Shown: in pieces, positions 9,572-18,450 of the stretch | Position numbering within the stretch: position 1 is the first letter of the stretch | How the letters are laid out: each line of letters begins with the position of its first letter | Assembly: GCF_044359855.1 (NCBI RefSeq) | Contig: NZ_CP132291.1 | Coordinates: forward strand, 310,001-374,000 | DNA: 64,000 nt | Direction: 5' to 3' | Source: Rummeliibacillus pycnus_A | Lineage (GTDB): Bacteria > Bacillota > Bacilli > Bacillales_A > Planococcaceae | Translations under genes and position numbers: made by a program | Notes under the pieces: model-generated | The model's input: the letters and a program-made list of their open reading frames with translations, nothing else | Database searches by the model: none | What the model was told of the DNA's origin: nothing

Positions 9572-9603
9572 ATCAAAATTCGATAATCAAAGCTTACTAA
9601 AAC

Positions 9604-9650
9604 AACAGCCTATTTTTCTCATAAAATACCGAGGGAAATTAGGCTGTTTT
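9604..9650 (+). terminator. Rho-independent terminator
   Basis: AACAGCCTA (9604-9612) pairs with TAGGCTGTT (9640-9648), followed by T residues. Confidence 0.7.
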
Positions 9651-9760
9651 ATATTTCAGTATTTAGTAAAATAAGTATGTAGTTAATTTTTGAATATAAA
9701 AATAATTTCCCTTAGCATGATTTGATATTATAGAAAAGAGCATTTTGAGGAGGCTATTAA

Positions 9761-10732
9761 ATGGATGTCTTATTATTTGGTGGCAGTGAATTTGTAGGTA
9801 GAGCTTATTTAGAAAAGTTAATTGCTGAAGGCTATACTGTCGATATTATTACGAGAGGGATTAAGCCGATTACTGTTAAAGGATATCGGAATCACTTTAA
9901 ATGTGATCGAAAAGATGAAATGGCTTTAGCGGTGCATATAGAAAATCGTACATATGATTATATTTTTGATATTTCAGCTTATACTGTTGAGGATATTATG
10001 CCAATATTAAATATACTCAATCGATCAAGATTAAAAAGATACTTCTTAATGAGCACTGGTGGAGTATATACTCAATCCGATTCAATATTAACCGAAGAAG
10101 GCAATATTGGTTATAACAAAAATTGGGAAAACTATGGTGTTGATAAAAGAAATGTAGAGTTGAAATTAATCAAGGAACACGCTTTAGCAAATTTCCCAAT
10201 TTTAATTTTCAGACCAACTTATATATATGGTGAAGGAAACAATTTGTATAGAGAATCCTACTTTTTCCAAAGATTAATCGATCAATTACCTATACCTTAT
10301 CCAGATACTAATATGGGAAAATCGCAATATATCCATATTGATGATTTAGTTAATATATCAATTGAGGCAGTTAAAGATGAAGAGACGAATGGAGAAGTCT
10401 TTAACATAACAAACCCAGAAATTTTTACGTGGAAGCAATTAATTCAAACTTTTAAAGAAGTAACGAATAAGGAAGGGGAAGTAATTTCAATTTCACAAAG
10501 TGATATGGAAAGATTAGACGTTACCAGTAAAGAATTTTTCCCTTTTAGAGATGTTACATATTTATTGAATATACAAAAGTTACAAAAATTTGGTTTACCT
10601 ACACCGACTATTTCATTAAGAGAAGGGCTAGAAAGAAGTTTTAAATGGTTTACTGGTCAGAATATTCCTAGACAATATCACCTATTTAATAGTTTGGATA
10701 AGGTTATTTCATCGAATATAAATCATTACTAA
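9761..10732 (+). CDS. NAD-dependent epimerase/dehydratase-like protein (extended SDR)
   Basis: A 323-residue Rossmann-fold protein. The nucleotide site is MDVLLFGGSEFVGRAY at the very N-terminus (GGxxFVG). MSTGGVYTQ lies at the place of the catalytic Ser, and the usual YxxxK reads as a Tyr-Lys pair in ENYGVDKRN (about residue 125). RPTYIYGEGN and QYIHIDDLV are typical of the epimerase family. Substrate unknown. GAGGAGG lies before the ATG. A single gene. Confidence 0.8.
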   Translation: MDVLLFGGSEFVGRAYLEKLIAEGYTVDIITRGIKPITVKGYRNHFKCDRKDEMALAVHIENRTYDYIFDISAYTVEDIMPILNILNRSRLKRYFLMSTGGVYTQSDSILTEEGNIGYNKNWENYGVDKRNVELKLIKEHALANFPILIFRPTYIYGEGNNLYRESYFFQRLIDQLPIPYPDTNMGKSQYIHIDDLVNISIEAVKDEETNGEVFNITNPEIFTWKQLIQTFKEVTNKEGEVISISQSDMERLDVTSKEFFPFRDVTYLLNIQKLQKFGLPTPTISLREGLERSFKWFTGQNIPRQYHLFNSLDKVISSNINHY

Positions 10733-10824
10733 TGAAACATAAATTGTTCAATATTAAATTTGCTATATGAAATTGCCTCATATATTAAGATTTTTGTAAA
10801 ACTTCATGAAAACATGAAACTTTT

Positions 10825-10853
10825 TTGGCACTACTCAATATTTCCTCTATAAT
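10825..10853 (+). promoter_or_regulatory. Sigma-A promoter of the S66 peptidase-nnr operon
   Basis: TTGGCA at 10825-10830, 17 bases, TATAAT at 10848-10853; the coding start at 10891 follows. Close to the consensus at both boxes. Confidence 0.75.
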
Positions 10854-10890
10854 AGTAGCAAATGTAAATATTAGTGAAATGAGGGGTTGG

Positions 10891-11883
10891 ATGTTTCAAC
10901 CATTGAAAAAAGGCGATGTTGTAGGCGTATATTCTCCCTCAAAACCAGCTTCTGTAGCTGCACATGCTCGTTATGAAAGAGGGAAGAAAATACTTCAATC
11001 GCTTGGTTTAAAAGTAAAAGAGGGGAAATTAACTGGAAAAGAGGATTATTATAGGTCCGGGACGCCGAAAGAACGCGCAGCTGAATTAAATGCACTGCTA
11101 CGTGATCCAGATGTCAAAATGATCCTACCATCTATTGGAGGTACAAATGCTAATAGTATCTTGCCGTATATCGATTATGAAGCATTTCGTAAGAACCCTA
11201 AAATCGTTGTAGGTTTGTCTGATGTAACAGCTATCTTACTTGCTTTATATAGAAAAACAGGGATACCTGTATTCTATGGTCCTTCAGTTGCTTCAACTTT
11301 AGGAGAATTCCCACCATTAGTTGAAGATACGACACAGTATTTTAGAATGATGTTTATGGAAGGGTTACAAGCACCTTATAATGTACCAATGCCGAAGTGG
11401 TGGTCTGATGATAGGGTGAATTGGTTAGAAAAGACAGTAACAAAAAAGTTGTTCAAAAATGATTGGATTTGTGTTCAAAAAGGAAAAACACAAGGAAGGC
11501 TTATTGGTGGGAATATTAATACGATGTATGGCACGATTGGTACAGAGTATTTTCCAATAATTGAAGAGGGCGATCTACTATTAATAGAAGATACAACGAA
11601 GACAGCTGCAATTATTGAAAAAAACTTTGCTATGTTAAAACTTCATGGGATTTTGGACAAGGTATCAGGTATTATTTTAGGAAAACACGAACAATATGAT
11701 GATATGGGTACAGGAAGAAAACCGTATGAAATTCTATTAGAACAATTAGATGGACGAGAGATTCCGATTTTAGCGGATTTCGATACATGTCACACACATC
11801 CGCTGCATTCAATGCCATTTGGGCGACAAGTCGAACTTAATGCAACAGAGAAAAGAGTAACATTTGTAGAAAATTGGCTATAA
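10891..11883 (+). CDS. S66 family peptidase (LD-carboxypeptidase/MccF-like)
   Basis: A 330-residue serine peptidase of family S66. The nucleophile is the Ser in VVGLSDVTAI (about residue 113); LLIEDT supplies the Glu, and THPLHSMPFG the His, giving the Ser-Glu-His triad. Members cut murein LD-tetrapeptides or inactivate microcin C-type nucleotide peptides; the sequence does not tell which. The start at ATG 10891 follows GAGGGG; earlier in-frame starts lie within the promoter region. The next gene, nnr, starts 15 bases after its stop. Confidence 0.85.
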   Translation: MFQPLKKGDVVGVYSPSKPASVAAHARYERGKKILQSLGLKVKEGKLTGKEDYYRSGTPKERAAELNALLRDPDVKMILPSIGGTNANSILPYIDYEAFRKNPKIVVGLSDVTAILLALYRKTGIPVFYGPSVASTLGEFPPLVEDTTQYFRMMFMEGLQAPYNVPMPKWWSDDRVNWLEKTVTKKLFKNDWICVQKGKTQGRLIGGNINTMYGTIGTEYFPIIEEGDLLLIEDTTKTAAIIEKNFAMLKLHGILDKVSGIILGKHEQYDDMGTGRKPYEILLEQLDGREIPILADFDTCHTHPLHSMPFGRQVELNATEKRVTFVENWL

Positions 11884-11898
11884 AATAGGAGTGAAAAA

Positions 11899-13437
11899 AT
11901 GTACATAGGTGGAAAAAAAGATTTATATCTATTAGATCAATACACGATTGAAACATTAGGTTTACCTGGAACTGTGCTAATGGAAAATGCGGGTACAGCT
12001 GTAGCTTCAACATTGTTGGAACATTACGAAGATGTTGAAGGGAAGATACTTGTATTAGCTGGTGCAGGTAATAACGGTGGAGATGGTTTTGTTATTGCTC
12101 GGAAATTGAGTGATCAGGGCTTAAATGTAGAACTCTGCCTCCTTGTAAGTGAATCAAAAATAAAAGGTGATGCTTTAGTTCATTTTAATGTTTATAGAAA
12201 ACGACAATTACCCTTTTTACAATTGACTGAAGATAACTTAAACGAACTTAGACAAAAAATTAATCACGCAACAATTATTGTCGATGCCATGTTAGGTACA
12301 GGTTCTTATGGCAATTTAAGAGAACCATATCGTTCAGTCATTCAAATGGTGAATCAATCCACCGCATTCGTTTTATCTGTAGATATTCCTTCTGGGCTTC
12401 AAGTAGACGATGGTCATGTAGAAGAATTTGCAATAAAGGCAGATCAAACAGTTACCTTCGTTATGCCGAAAGTCGGTTTCTTTTTGCAAGAGGGACCTAA
12501 CTATATTGGAGATTGGAAAGTAGTGAATATTTCAGTTCCGACAACACTTGTGAAGAAGTTAAACCTGTCGTTACCTAAACTGATTACAAGTGCTGATGTT
12601 TTTGCACAAATGCCTAAACGTCCTGCGAATGGTCATAAAGGAACATTTGGTCATGGTTTAGTAATTGGAGGTTCCAAACAGTATGTAGGAGCACCTATTT
12701 ATTCAGCAAAAGCAGCATTTCATACAGGGATTGGCTTGATAACTCTTGCAGTTCCTGAATGTAATTATCCTCTTTCAGCTGTTCAGCTGCCTGAATCATT
12801 ATTTTTGCCATTAAATGAACAACATGGTCATCTTTCGTCTACTGCTTTAAACGAATTGGAGTTATCAAAGTATAAAGCGATTGCATTTGGTCCTGGGATT
12901 GGAAGATTTAATGGTGGTGAAGCATTAGTACGAGGATTGTTCAATGAGCTGAATGGGCAGCCCATCATTATTGATGCGGATGGACTCTATTTCTTGAAAA
13001 ATCAAATGCAATTAGTAAAAGATTACGAGGGAGCAGTGATTATTACACCTCATCCAGGAGAAATGGCCGCATTGCTAGATACAACAGTTAAAGATGTAGA
13101 AACAAATAGATTAGCAATTGCAAAACAGCTTGCAGAAAAATATAATGTGTATGTTTTATTAAAAGGTCATCGTTCGATTATCGCTACACCTGAAGGTAAT
13201 ACTTGGATCAATCCATTTGGTCATGATGCTTTAGGTAAAGGGGGGAGTGGTGATGTATTAACGGGTGTCATCCTCTCATTATTATGCCAAGGGGCTAACG
13301 CAGAACAAGCATTAGTGTGTGCTACTTTCTTACATGCTAGAACAGCAGAATTACAAGCAAAAGATTTATCACATTACGGTGTAACGCCAAATAGTATTAT
13401 TGAAGGAATTCCTCAAACTCTTAACAAATTGTTTTAG
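11899..13437 (+). CDS. nnr: Bifunctional NAD(P)HX epimerase/dehydratase
   Basis: A 512-residue fusion enzyme that repairs hydrated NADH and NADPH. The N-terminal YjeF_N epimerase domain (about 1-215) shows LMENAG, AGNNGGDGFVIARKL and DAMLGTGSYG. The C-terminal ADP-dependent dehydratase domain (about 240-510) has the ribokinase-like motifs GHGLVIGGSKQYVGAP, FGPGIG, and GKGGSGDVLTGVI. Full length for the fused form, which some Bacillales have while B. subtilis has only a separate dehydratase. GGAGTG lies before the ATG. Probably co-transcribed with the S66 peptidase. Confidence 0.93.
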   Translation: MYIGGKKDLYLLDQYTIETLGLPGTVLMENAGTAVASTLLEHYEDVEGKILVLAGAGNNGGDGFVIARKLSDQGLNVELCLLVSESKIKGDALVHFNVYRKRQLPFLQLTEDNLNELRQKINHATIIVDAMLGTGSYGNLREPYRSVIQMVNQSTAFVLSVDIPSGLQVDDGHVEEFAIKADQTVTFVMPKVGFFLQEGPNYIGDWKVVNISVPTTLVKKLNLSLPKLITSADVFAQMPKRPANGHKGTFGHGLVIGGSKQYVGAPIYSAKAAFHTGIGLITLAVPECNYPLSAVQLPESLFLPLNEQHGHLSSTALNELELSKYKAIAFGPGIGRFNGGEALVRGLFNELNGQPIIIDADGLYFLKNQMQLVKDYEGAVIITPHPGEMAALLDTTVKDVETNRLAIAKQLAEKYNVYVLLKGHRSIIATPEGNTWINPFGHDALGKGGSGDVLTGVILSLLCQGANAEQALVCATFLHARTAELQAKDLSHYGVTPNSIIEGIPQTLNKLF

Positions 13438-13509
13438 AAGTAAAATGTCAAATTTTATCTATGCTATTTGCGAAATTTGAAGATTTTTGTCAATGAAAGG
13501 AGAATTAAA

Positions 13510-13995
13510 TTGCGAAATTTAGCATGGTACATATCTTTGGCAATTACGTTTTTCGGGTTTATCATAATCGAATTTTATTTTACACAAGATCCAACCAAAA
13601 GTGATGTTAATGGAAATGAAGCTTTCATACCTATTGTGATTCTTGTTCCATTTCTATTGTTAAGTATTTTTATCACATGGTCAGTTGGTAGAAAATATTT
13701 TGCAATAAAACCTTTAAAAAGACCATGGTTATTATTGTTCGTCATTGCTCTTATTCTACTAATTAGTATTCCTGGAGAATATCAGCTTGTACAGAACTCA
13801 TTGAAAGCTTTACACGGAAATTGGAATGATACTGATTCTGTTATTTATCAAAAAGGTCCATTCAATTTTTACACAAACAGTTGGTACTTTAACGAAAATA
13901 TGTTTTTACTTATCCATCTCTTCGTATTTATATGTGGATTCTTTGGCCGAAAAGGAGAATGGCTTATCGAAAACGAAGATGAAATACAGGATTGA
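13510..13995 (+). CDS. Membrane protein, unknown function
   Basis: A 161-residue protein with four hydrophobic helices and a charged end (ENEDEIQD). The frame extends upstream to a TTG at 13468, but AAAGGAG at 13496-13502 places the start at TTG 13510. Both TTG codons open a CGAAATTTGA-like sequence, a small local duplication. Family not recognised. It follows nnr by 72 bases and may be read through from that operon. Confidence 0.65.
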   Translation: MRNLAWYISLAITFFGFIIIEFYFTQDPTKSDVNGNEAFIPIVILVPFLLLSIFITWSVGRKYFAIKPLKRPWLLLFVIALILLISIPGEYQLVQNSLKALHGNWNDTDSVIYQKGPFNFYTNSWYFNENMFLLIHLFVFICGFFGRKGEWLIENEDEIQD

Positions 13996-14177
13996 TATAG
14001 TGCTTGGATTGAAAAGACTATGGTATTGTAAACAAATAAATTGTTTCAATTTATTGTAAACATAAGATAGGTCGCTAAATTTTCTCTCTTATGTTACGAA
14101 AGAGGCTGATATGCTGGCCATTTTATATTCAAATTTTAAAATGCCGAATTAATTTCTTTTTTAAAGCCCTTTTTTAG

Positions 14178-14211
14178 AGCACTGCTATTATAATATAAGC
14201 AGTGCTTTTTT
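14178..14211 (+). terminator. Rho-independent terminator
   Basis: AGCACTGCT (14178-14186) pairs with AGCAGTGCT (14198-14206), then six T. Confidence 0.75.
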
Positions 14212-14263
14212 AAACTTATTAAATTTTACAAAGGGAAATTTTAGAACAAAAAAAACATATAAC

Positions 14264-14298
14264 AAATAAAAAAACACCTTCAAGCGAAAGAAGGTGTT
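14264..14298 (-). terminator. Rho-independent terminator for the minus-strand gene
   Basis: AACACCTTC (14273-14281) and GAAGGTGTT (14290-14298) form a 9-bp stem; on the minus strand a long T-run follows. It ends the gene at 14362-14664. Confidence 0.75.
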
Positions 14299-14361
14299 AT
14301 ACATATAGAATTATTATGATTAATCGATTTTAAATTTGCCTTATTAAATTTAACAGCGTAT

Positions 14362-14664
14362 TTAGACAAAATCTCTAAAAGCAATCACTGCAATTACGAG
14401 CCCAAGTGTTAGAAAGGCACCTGTATTACCGATTATTAAAATTGCTTTCAAAAATCCTTTTTCTCCAATAATAGCAAAGAGAAGACCTACTAATGGAGAA
14501 GCAAAAACAATAATGAAACAAATATATCCTACAAATCCTGTTTGACTATAATTATCTGATATTGAATTGCTTGGATACTGCCACAACTTATAACAGCCTA
14601 AAAACGAGATAACTGTAGCAATAAAACAACTAATTGAAATCTTGTTAAACTTCCTTTTCTCCAA
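14362..14664 (-). CDS. Small membrane protein, unknown function
   Basis: A 100-residue protein with three hydrophobic segments, starting at TTG 14664 behind GGGGGAAT. The pattern (basic N-terminus, helix, short loop, two helices) is common in unnamed Bacillales membrane proteins; a similar plan is seen at 29281. Single gene with its own terminator. Confidence 0.6.
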   Translation of the reverse strand: MEKRKFNKISISCFIATVISFLGCYKLWQYPSNSISDNYSQTGFVGYICFIIVFASPLVGLLFAIIGEKGFLKAILIIGNTGAFLTLGLVIAVIAFRDFV

Positions 14665-14973
14665 TTGGATTCCCCCAATTTAATTGTATTGTCTCTTCTT
14701 TTTGTCAAACAGCATAAAAATTAATACAACTAACATTTGAATAACGGAAATTTCAAAATAGCCTTTGGAAGCATGACAATTTGTATATCAAATAATATGA
14801 CGATAAAACGCATTTAATTAGCTTATTTTTTCTAAATGTTCAAAAATTTTTCATGCATATTTATCGATATTGAAATTTATGCTTTGGAGTTAAGAAAAAA
14901 AGTATAAGTACTGTAATCAGCACTAATTACACTCAAATTATAAAGTGTGAAAATAAAGGATAGGAGCACATGT
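14665..14973. other. Divergent intergenic stretch
   Basis: Very AT-rich; must hold the promoters of the two flanking divergent genes, but I could not fix convincing -35/-10 pairs. No gene seen. Confidence 0.4.
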
Positions 14974-15951
14974 ATGAGAATAATTGATAAAATATACGGG
15001 GATTTTTGTATCGATGGAGTTTTGGAACAATTAATTTTGAGTAGTCCAATACGTCGACTAAAGGGGATATATCAAGGAGGTGCTAGCTATTTAGTAAATG
15101 AAAAATGGAATGTGACAAGATATGATCACTCAATAGGTGTGATGCTATTAATTAAAAAACTAGGTGGTTCCATAGAAGAACAAATTGCCGGTTTACTACA
15201 TGATGTGTCGCACACAGCCTTTTCTCATGTGATTGATTTTGTACTTGAAAATAGGGAAGAAGATTATCATGAAAAAATATATGAAGCTATCGTAAAAAAA
15301 TCTGAAATACCAAATATTTTAAGTAAATATGGTTACAATTATCAACATATTCTTATTGAAGATTCAAAATGGAATCTTCTTGAAAGACCTGCCCCAGAAC
15401 TATGTGCGGATCGTGTTGATTACACACTTCGTGATATGTATCAATATGGTCAAATTAGTATAGAGGAGATTCAACACTTTTTAGAGAATTTAATTATAAT
15501 AGATGGAAAGTTGGCCGTTAAAAATATTGAAACAGCTGAATGGTTTGTTCAAACATATTATAAAGAAGTCATTGATTTCTTTATGGAGCCTTTAAATATA
15601 TATGCTTACGATTTTTTAGCAAAAGCTTTAAAAATAGCTTTAAACAAAAACATCATCACTTTGGATACATTATTAGGAACAGACGCAATAGTAATGAATC
15701 AATTGCGAACAAACCAAGATGATGAATTACTAGCTTTTGTAAAACATGTTCATCGAAATGTAATCGTTAAAGAAGACAAGAATAACTTTGATTTACATAG
15801 AAGAAATAAGTTGAGAATTGTTGATCCATCTGTACTGCGTGGTAATGAATTAATAAGAGCATCTAAACTTTCTGAAAATATCAAGAAAATGGGAAAAGCA
15901 GCAAGGAAAAAAGCTGAGGAGGGTATGTTTGTGAAAATAATATCTAATTAG
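14974..15951 (+). CDS. HD-domain protein, phosphohydrolase-like
   Basis: A 325-residue cytoplasmic protein. The metal-binding HD signature reads RYDHSIGVMLL, then GLLHDVSHTAFSH around residues 50-90 (H...HD...H), and CADRVDYTLRDM supplies the second acidic set. This is the pattern of dGTPase/YwfO-like HD hydrolases, so a nucleotide is a likely substrate. The start is ATG 14974, seven bases after AGGAG; a frame to 14947 exists but lacks a box. The next small gene begins 26 bases after the stop. Confidence 0.8.
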   Translation: MRIIDKIYGDFCIDGVLEQLILSSPIRRLKGIYQGGASYLVNEKWNVTRYDHSIGVMLLIKKLGGSIEEQIAGLLHDVSHTAFSHVIDFVLENREEDYHEKIYEAIVKKSEIPNILSKYGYNYQHILIEDSKWNLLERPAPELCADRVDYTLRDMYQYGQISIEEIQHFLENLIIIDGKLAVKNIETAEWFVQTYYKEVIDFFMEPLNIYAYDFLAKALKIALNKNIITLDTLLGTDAIVMNQLRTNQDDELLAFVKHVHRNVIVKEDKNNFDLHRRNKLRIVDPSVLRGNELIRASKLSENIKKMGKAARKKAEEGMFVKIISN

Positions 15952-15977
15952 CTAATCAGACTGCAGGGAGGATTTTC

Positions 15978-16163
15978 ATGCAAAGCAAAAAGAGAATAGA
16001 TAATTACGAAAAAGATAGAGAAAAGTGGATTGAGGAGCAAAAAAGCAAAATTGAAACAAACGATCACTATAATCGAACTTTATATGGTAGTCCAACAATC
16101 GGGGGAATAATTGTAATTTTAGTTATTATAACAATCATCATTGTAAATATTATAAATCATTAA
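15978..16163 (+). CDS. Small membrane-anchored protein
   Basis: 61 residues: a highly charged N-terminal half (KKRIDNYEKDREKWIEEQK) likely helical, then one C-terminal membrane segment rich in Ile and Val. GGGAGGA precedes the ATG. Probably co-transcribed with the HD-domain gene. Its 3' end overlaps a decayed acetyltransferase on the other strand. Confidence 0.6.
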   Translation: MQSKKRIDNYEKDREKWIEEQKSKIETNDHYNRTLYGSPTIGGIIVILVIITIIIVNIINH

Positions 16164-16337
16164 AGATAAATGCACGTTTCACAGCCACCGATGAAAACGT
16201 TGGATTTAGCTGGGCAAAGCCAACTGGTGAATAATTGATATAAGCAAGTAGAACAAGAGATTGCTGCTGCTCTATTCGAGAATTTAGAAAAGCTTTTGCT
16301 CCTTCAATATCACTTGTCTGTCTTGGCGATATTATCC
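16150..16337 (-). pseudogene. Relic of a GNAT acetyltransferase
   Basis: Reading the minus strand from about 16337 gives an open stretch containing DIEGAKAFLNSRIEQQQS and then SPVGFAQLNPTF, the N-terminal part of a GNAT enzyme with the FAQL strand before the acetyl-CoA loop. It ends with stop 16150-16152 right after AFIFNDL, where intact enzymes continue. A stop codon and the GC-rich repeat at 16349 bound it on the N-terminal side. No start codon or ribosome binding site. Confidence 0.6.
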
Positions 16338-16348
16338 CAATTTAGTTT

Positions 16349-16535
16349 ATTGTGGCGCGAAAGACGGCGACTCCTACGGGAAAAGCTTGAGCTGAAAGCC
16401 CCGCAGGAACGGAGTGACGAGGAGATTGAAGCCAAGCCCGTGGAAAGCGCCGTCTGTAGCGGAACATCCAAATCTAAATAGCGAAAAGTAAATGTGTCGA
16501 AATTTTTGTATTTAAAAACCGAAAATAGATTTATT
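16349..16535 (+). repeat. Dispersed GC-rich repeat, copy 2, with AT-rich tail
   Basis: Core: GCGAAAGACGGCGACTCC, GCCCCGCAGG, GACGAGGAGATTGAAGCC, AAGCCCGTGGAAAGCGCCGT, then GTAGCGGAAC. The core is closed by the inverted repeat GACGGCG/CGCCGTC. An AT-rich tail (about 16462-16535) is shared with copy 3. The open frame across it is a by-product. Confidence 0.75.
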
Positions 16536-16625
16536 AAATCCTAATAAATGGTATAAAGGGAATTGTTTTAACTGAAAAATTGAGTTTAATTGTTAAAACT
16601 TAAAGTAATTTTAAAGGAGAGAAAA

Positions 16626-17078
16626 ATGAATATTCGAAAACTAAATCCAGATGAAAAAACTCCAATGGAATTGTTGTTATTAGCAGACCCTTCCGAATCA
16701 CTTATTGAAGAATATGTAATAAGAGGAGAATGTTTTGTAGCAGAGAGTGAAAATCAAACGATTGGAGTATATGTACTACTTCCGACAAGACCTGAAACTG
16801 TTGAGTTAGTAAATATTGCAGTTATAGAAAACCTCCATAATAGAGGAATTGGAAAACAGTTAGTATTACATGCGATACAAGCAGCTAAATCAAGAGGATA
16901 TAAAACTATTGAAGTGGGAACAGGAAATTCAAGCATAGGGCAATTAATGCTTTATCAAAAATGCGGATTTAGAATAATTGGTGTGGATTTAGAATTTTTC
17001 ATTAGACATTACACGGAGAAAATTTTTGAAAATGGTATACAGTGTAGGGACATGATTCGGTTATCTCAAGATTTATAG
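16626..17078 (+). CDS. GNAT acetyltransferase, YvbK-like
   Basis: A 150-residue GNAT. NRGIGKQLV (about residue 79) is the acetyl-CoA loop and LYQKCGFRI the C-terminal motif. The N-terminus MNIRKLNPDEKTPMELLLLA and the late Cys-Arg-Asp-Met match the YvbK group of Bacillus; substrate unknown. The start is ATG 16626 after AAAGGAGAG; a TTG further upstream (16590) lacks a box. Confidence 0.8.
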   Translation: MNIRKLNPDEKTPMELLLLADPSESLIEEYVIRGECFVAESENQTIGVYVLLPTRPETVELVNIAVIENLHNRGIGKQLVLHAIQAAKSRGYKTIEVGTGNSSIGQLMLYQKCGFRIIGVDLEFFIRHYTEKIFENGIQCRDMIRLSQDL

Positions 17079-17157
17079 ATTGAAATGAGGGATTGTTTAA
17101 TATTCTATATGATTACGAAATTCAATAATATTAATTAATTTAAAAAGGTGCGGATTC

Positions 17158-17730
17158 ATGAATATCGACAAATTAAAAGAAGAATATGGAAAATTAAGTG
17201 AATTTATCTATTTTGACGGAAGTCAATATTTTCGTGAACAAACAAGTTCTATCCAACGTGTGAAAAAATTTATAGAAGATGCAGAACAAATAATTAATTT
17301 ATCATTGATCAACCAAGAGCTTTATTTTTTGTATAGTACTTTAGGATATGCATATAGAGTGATAAATGAAGCCAATCAAGCAATTTATTACTTCAAAAAA
17401 TGTTTAAACTTGGATGAGCATCATCCAAAATGGAGAATTGTGACGTTGATTCGTTTGGGAGAAGCCTATAAATATGCGAATTTACATAAAAAAGCATTAC
17501 AATTATTCGATTGTGCATTGAATCTTTCTATAGATTTCCAAATCACAAATTACAAGGACTTCATTTTTCAGCATAAAGGAAAGTGCTTAATGGAGCTAGG
17601 TGAAATAGAGTTTGCAAAAGAATATCTATATGAAGCACTCAAAATTCGTAAAGTAAGTGGTCATGTAGAATTGATTCAATCGACACAAACAGTGCTGGAT
17701 TATTTAAATAATAATAATAGGTTTGAATAA
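17158..17730 (+). CDS. Tetratricopeptide-repeat protein
   Basis: A 190-residue soluble helical protein. TPR-like units are visible at about 55-90 (LYFLYSTLGYAYRVINEANQ), 95-130 and 135-170 (HKGKCLMELGEIEFAKEYL). Such proteins bind peptides or partner proteins; no catalytic domain. AAAGGTG lies before the ATG. No peptide-pheromone gene follows, so a Rap-Phr pair is not supported. Confidence 0.75.
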   Translation: MNIDKLKEEYGKLSEFIYFDGSQYFREQTSSIQRVKKFIEDAEQIINLSLINQELYFLYSTLGYAYRVINEANQAIYYFKKCLNLDEHHPKWRIVTLIRLGEAYKYANLHKKALQLFDCALNLSIDFQITNYKDFIFQHKGKCLMELGEIEFAKEYLYEALKIRKVSGHVELIQSTQTVLDYLNNNNRFE

Positions 17731-17824
17731 TAAGATTTATTGCAGCTATTTTTGTATTACCGTTTAACTTAATACAAGAGATAATTTCTTTTAACCTTGT
17801 ATAAAAATGAAAGCGGGTGAGGAA

Positions 17825-18238
17825 TTGCGCAATATCGTTGCTATTATTATGTTTCTACTTTTAGTAAATGGTTGTTCGAATCCTAAAGAGAAAGAACTAG
17901 ATATTAAATCAAAAAATATAACTATCCAAATAGTTGACCATCAAAATAATGAACAGAGATATTCTTTAAAAATAACAACAAACGGAAAGGCGTTCAAAGA
18001 TAAAGCAGTTCTTCCAATTGAAAAGAAATTAATTACAAACAAACAAAAACAAGCGCAAGTTAATTTAAATGTGGGTGTTCTCTATACGATTACAGTTCAT
18101 AAGACGAATGCTCGATCAATTCAAGAGCTATATAATAAAACGAAAGCTGTACAATTAGTAGTAGAGGAAGCACCATCGACAACATTGGAACTTACACCTG
18201 ATATTGAATTGAATAAAATGATAATTGAAGTTGATTGA
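17825..18238 (+). CDS. Putative lipoprotein
   Basis: A 137-residue lipoprotein: short signal IVAIIMFLLLVNGC with the lipobox Cys near residue 17, then a mature part rich in Lys and Thr with predicted beta structure (KITIQ-type strands), ending in a TLEL/IIEVD pair as in a carboxypeptidase-regulatory-like fold. An ATG lies upstream at 17807, but the CGGGTGA box suits TTG 17825. Function unknown. Confidence 0.65.
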   Translation: MRNIVAIIMFLLLVNGCSNPKEKELDIKSKNITIQIVDHQNNEQRYSLKITTNGKAFKDKAVLPIEKKLITNKQKQAQVNLNVGVLYTITVHKTNARSIQELYNKTKAVQLVVEEAPSTTLELTPDIELNKMIIEVD

Positions 18239-18262
18239 ATATAGAATTTGGCTATTATTGCC

Positions 18263-18287
18263 CTTGGATACCTACCTAGTATCCAAG
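18263..18287. other. Hairpin between convergent genes
   Basis: CTTGGATAC (18263-18271) and GTATCCAAG (18279-18287), perfect 9-bp stem, no T-run on either side. Possibly an end-processing hairpin of the flanking transcripts. Confidence 0.4.
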
Positions 18288-18450
18288 AAACAAAAATCGG
18301 ACAATTGTGAGTGAGAATCTAAAACTGAAATTTGATTAAGTTGCTTCATTCTCATATAGATTGCCCTTCCAATAAATATATTTAGTAAATGTCCTTACAT
18401 TCGATTAAACAATCAACCTCAAGCGAATCAGAAAACAGTTAACTTAATAC

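Larger units (their letters stand above)
13996..14361. other. Intergenic stretch between convergent genes
   Basis: Holds the two opposed terminators at 14178 and 14264. No gene seen. Confidence 0.6.

Noticed and set aside
16296..16481. Open frame across repeat copy 2
   Set aside because: The GC-rich repeat lacks stops by chance; the sequence has no protein character.
17158..18238. Rap-Phr type quorum pair (TPR gene plus small exported product)
   Set aside because: The TPR protein is half the Rap length and the following product is a lipoprotein, not a Phr precursor.
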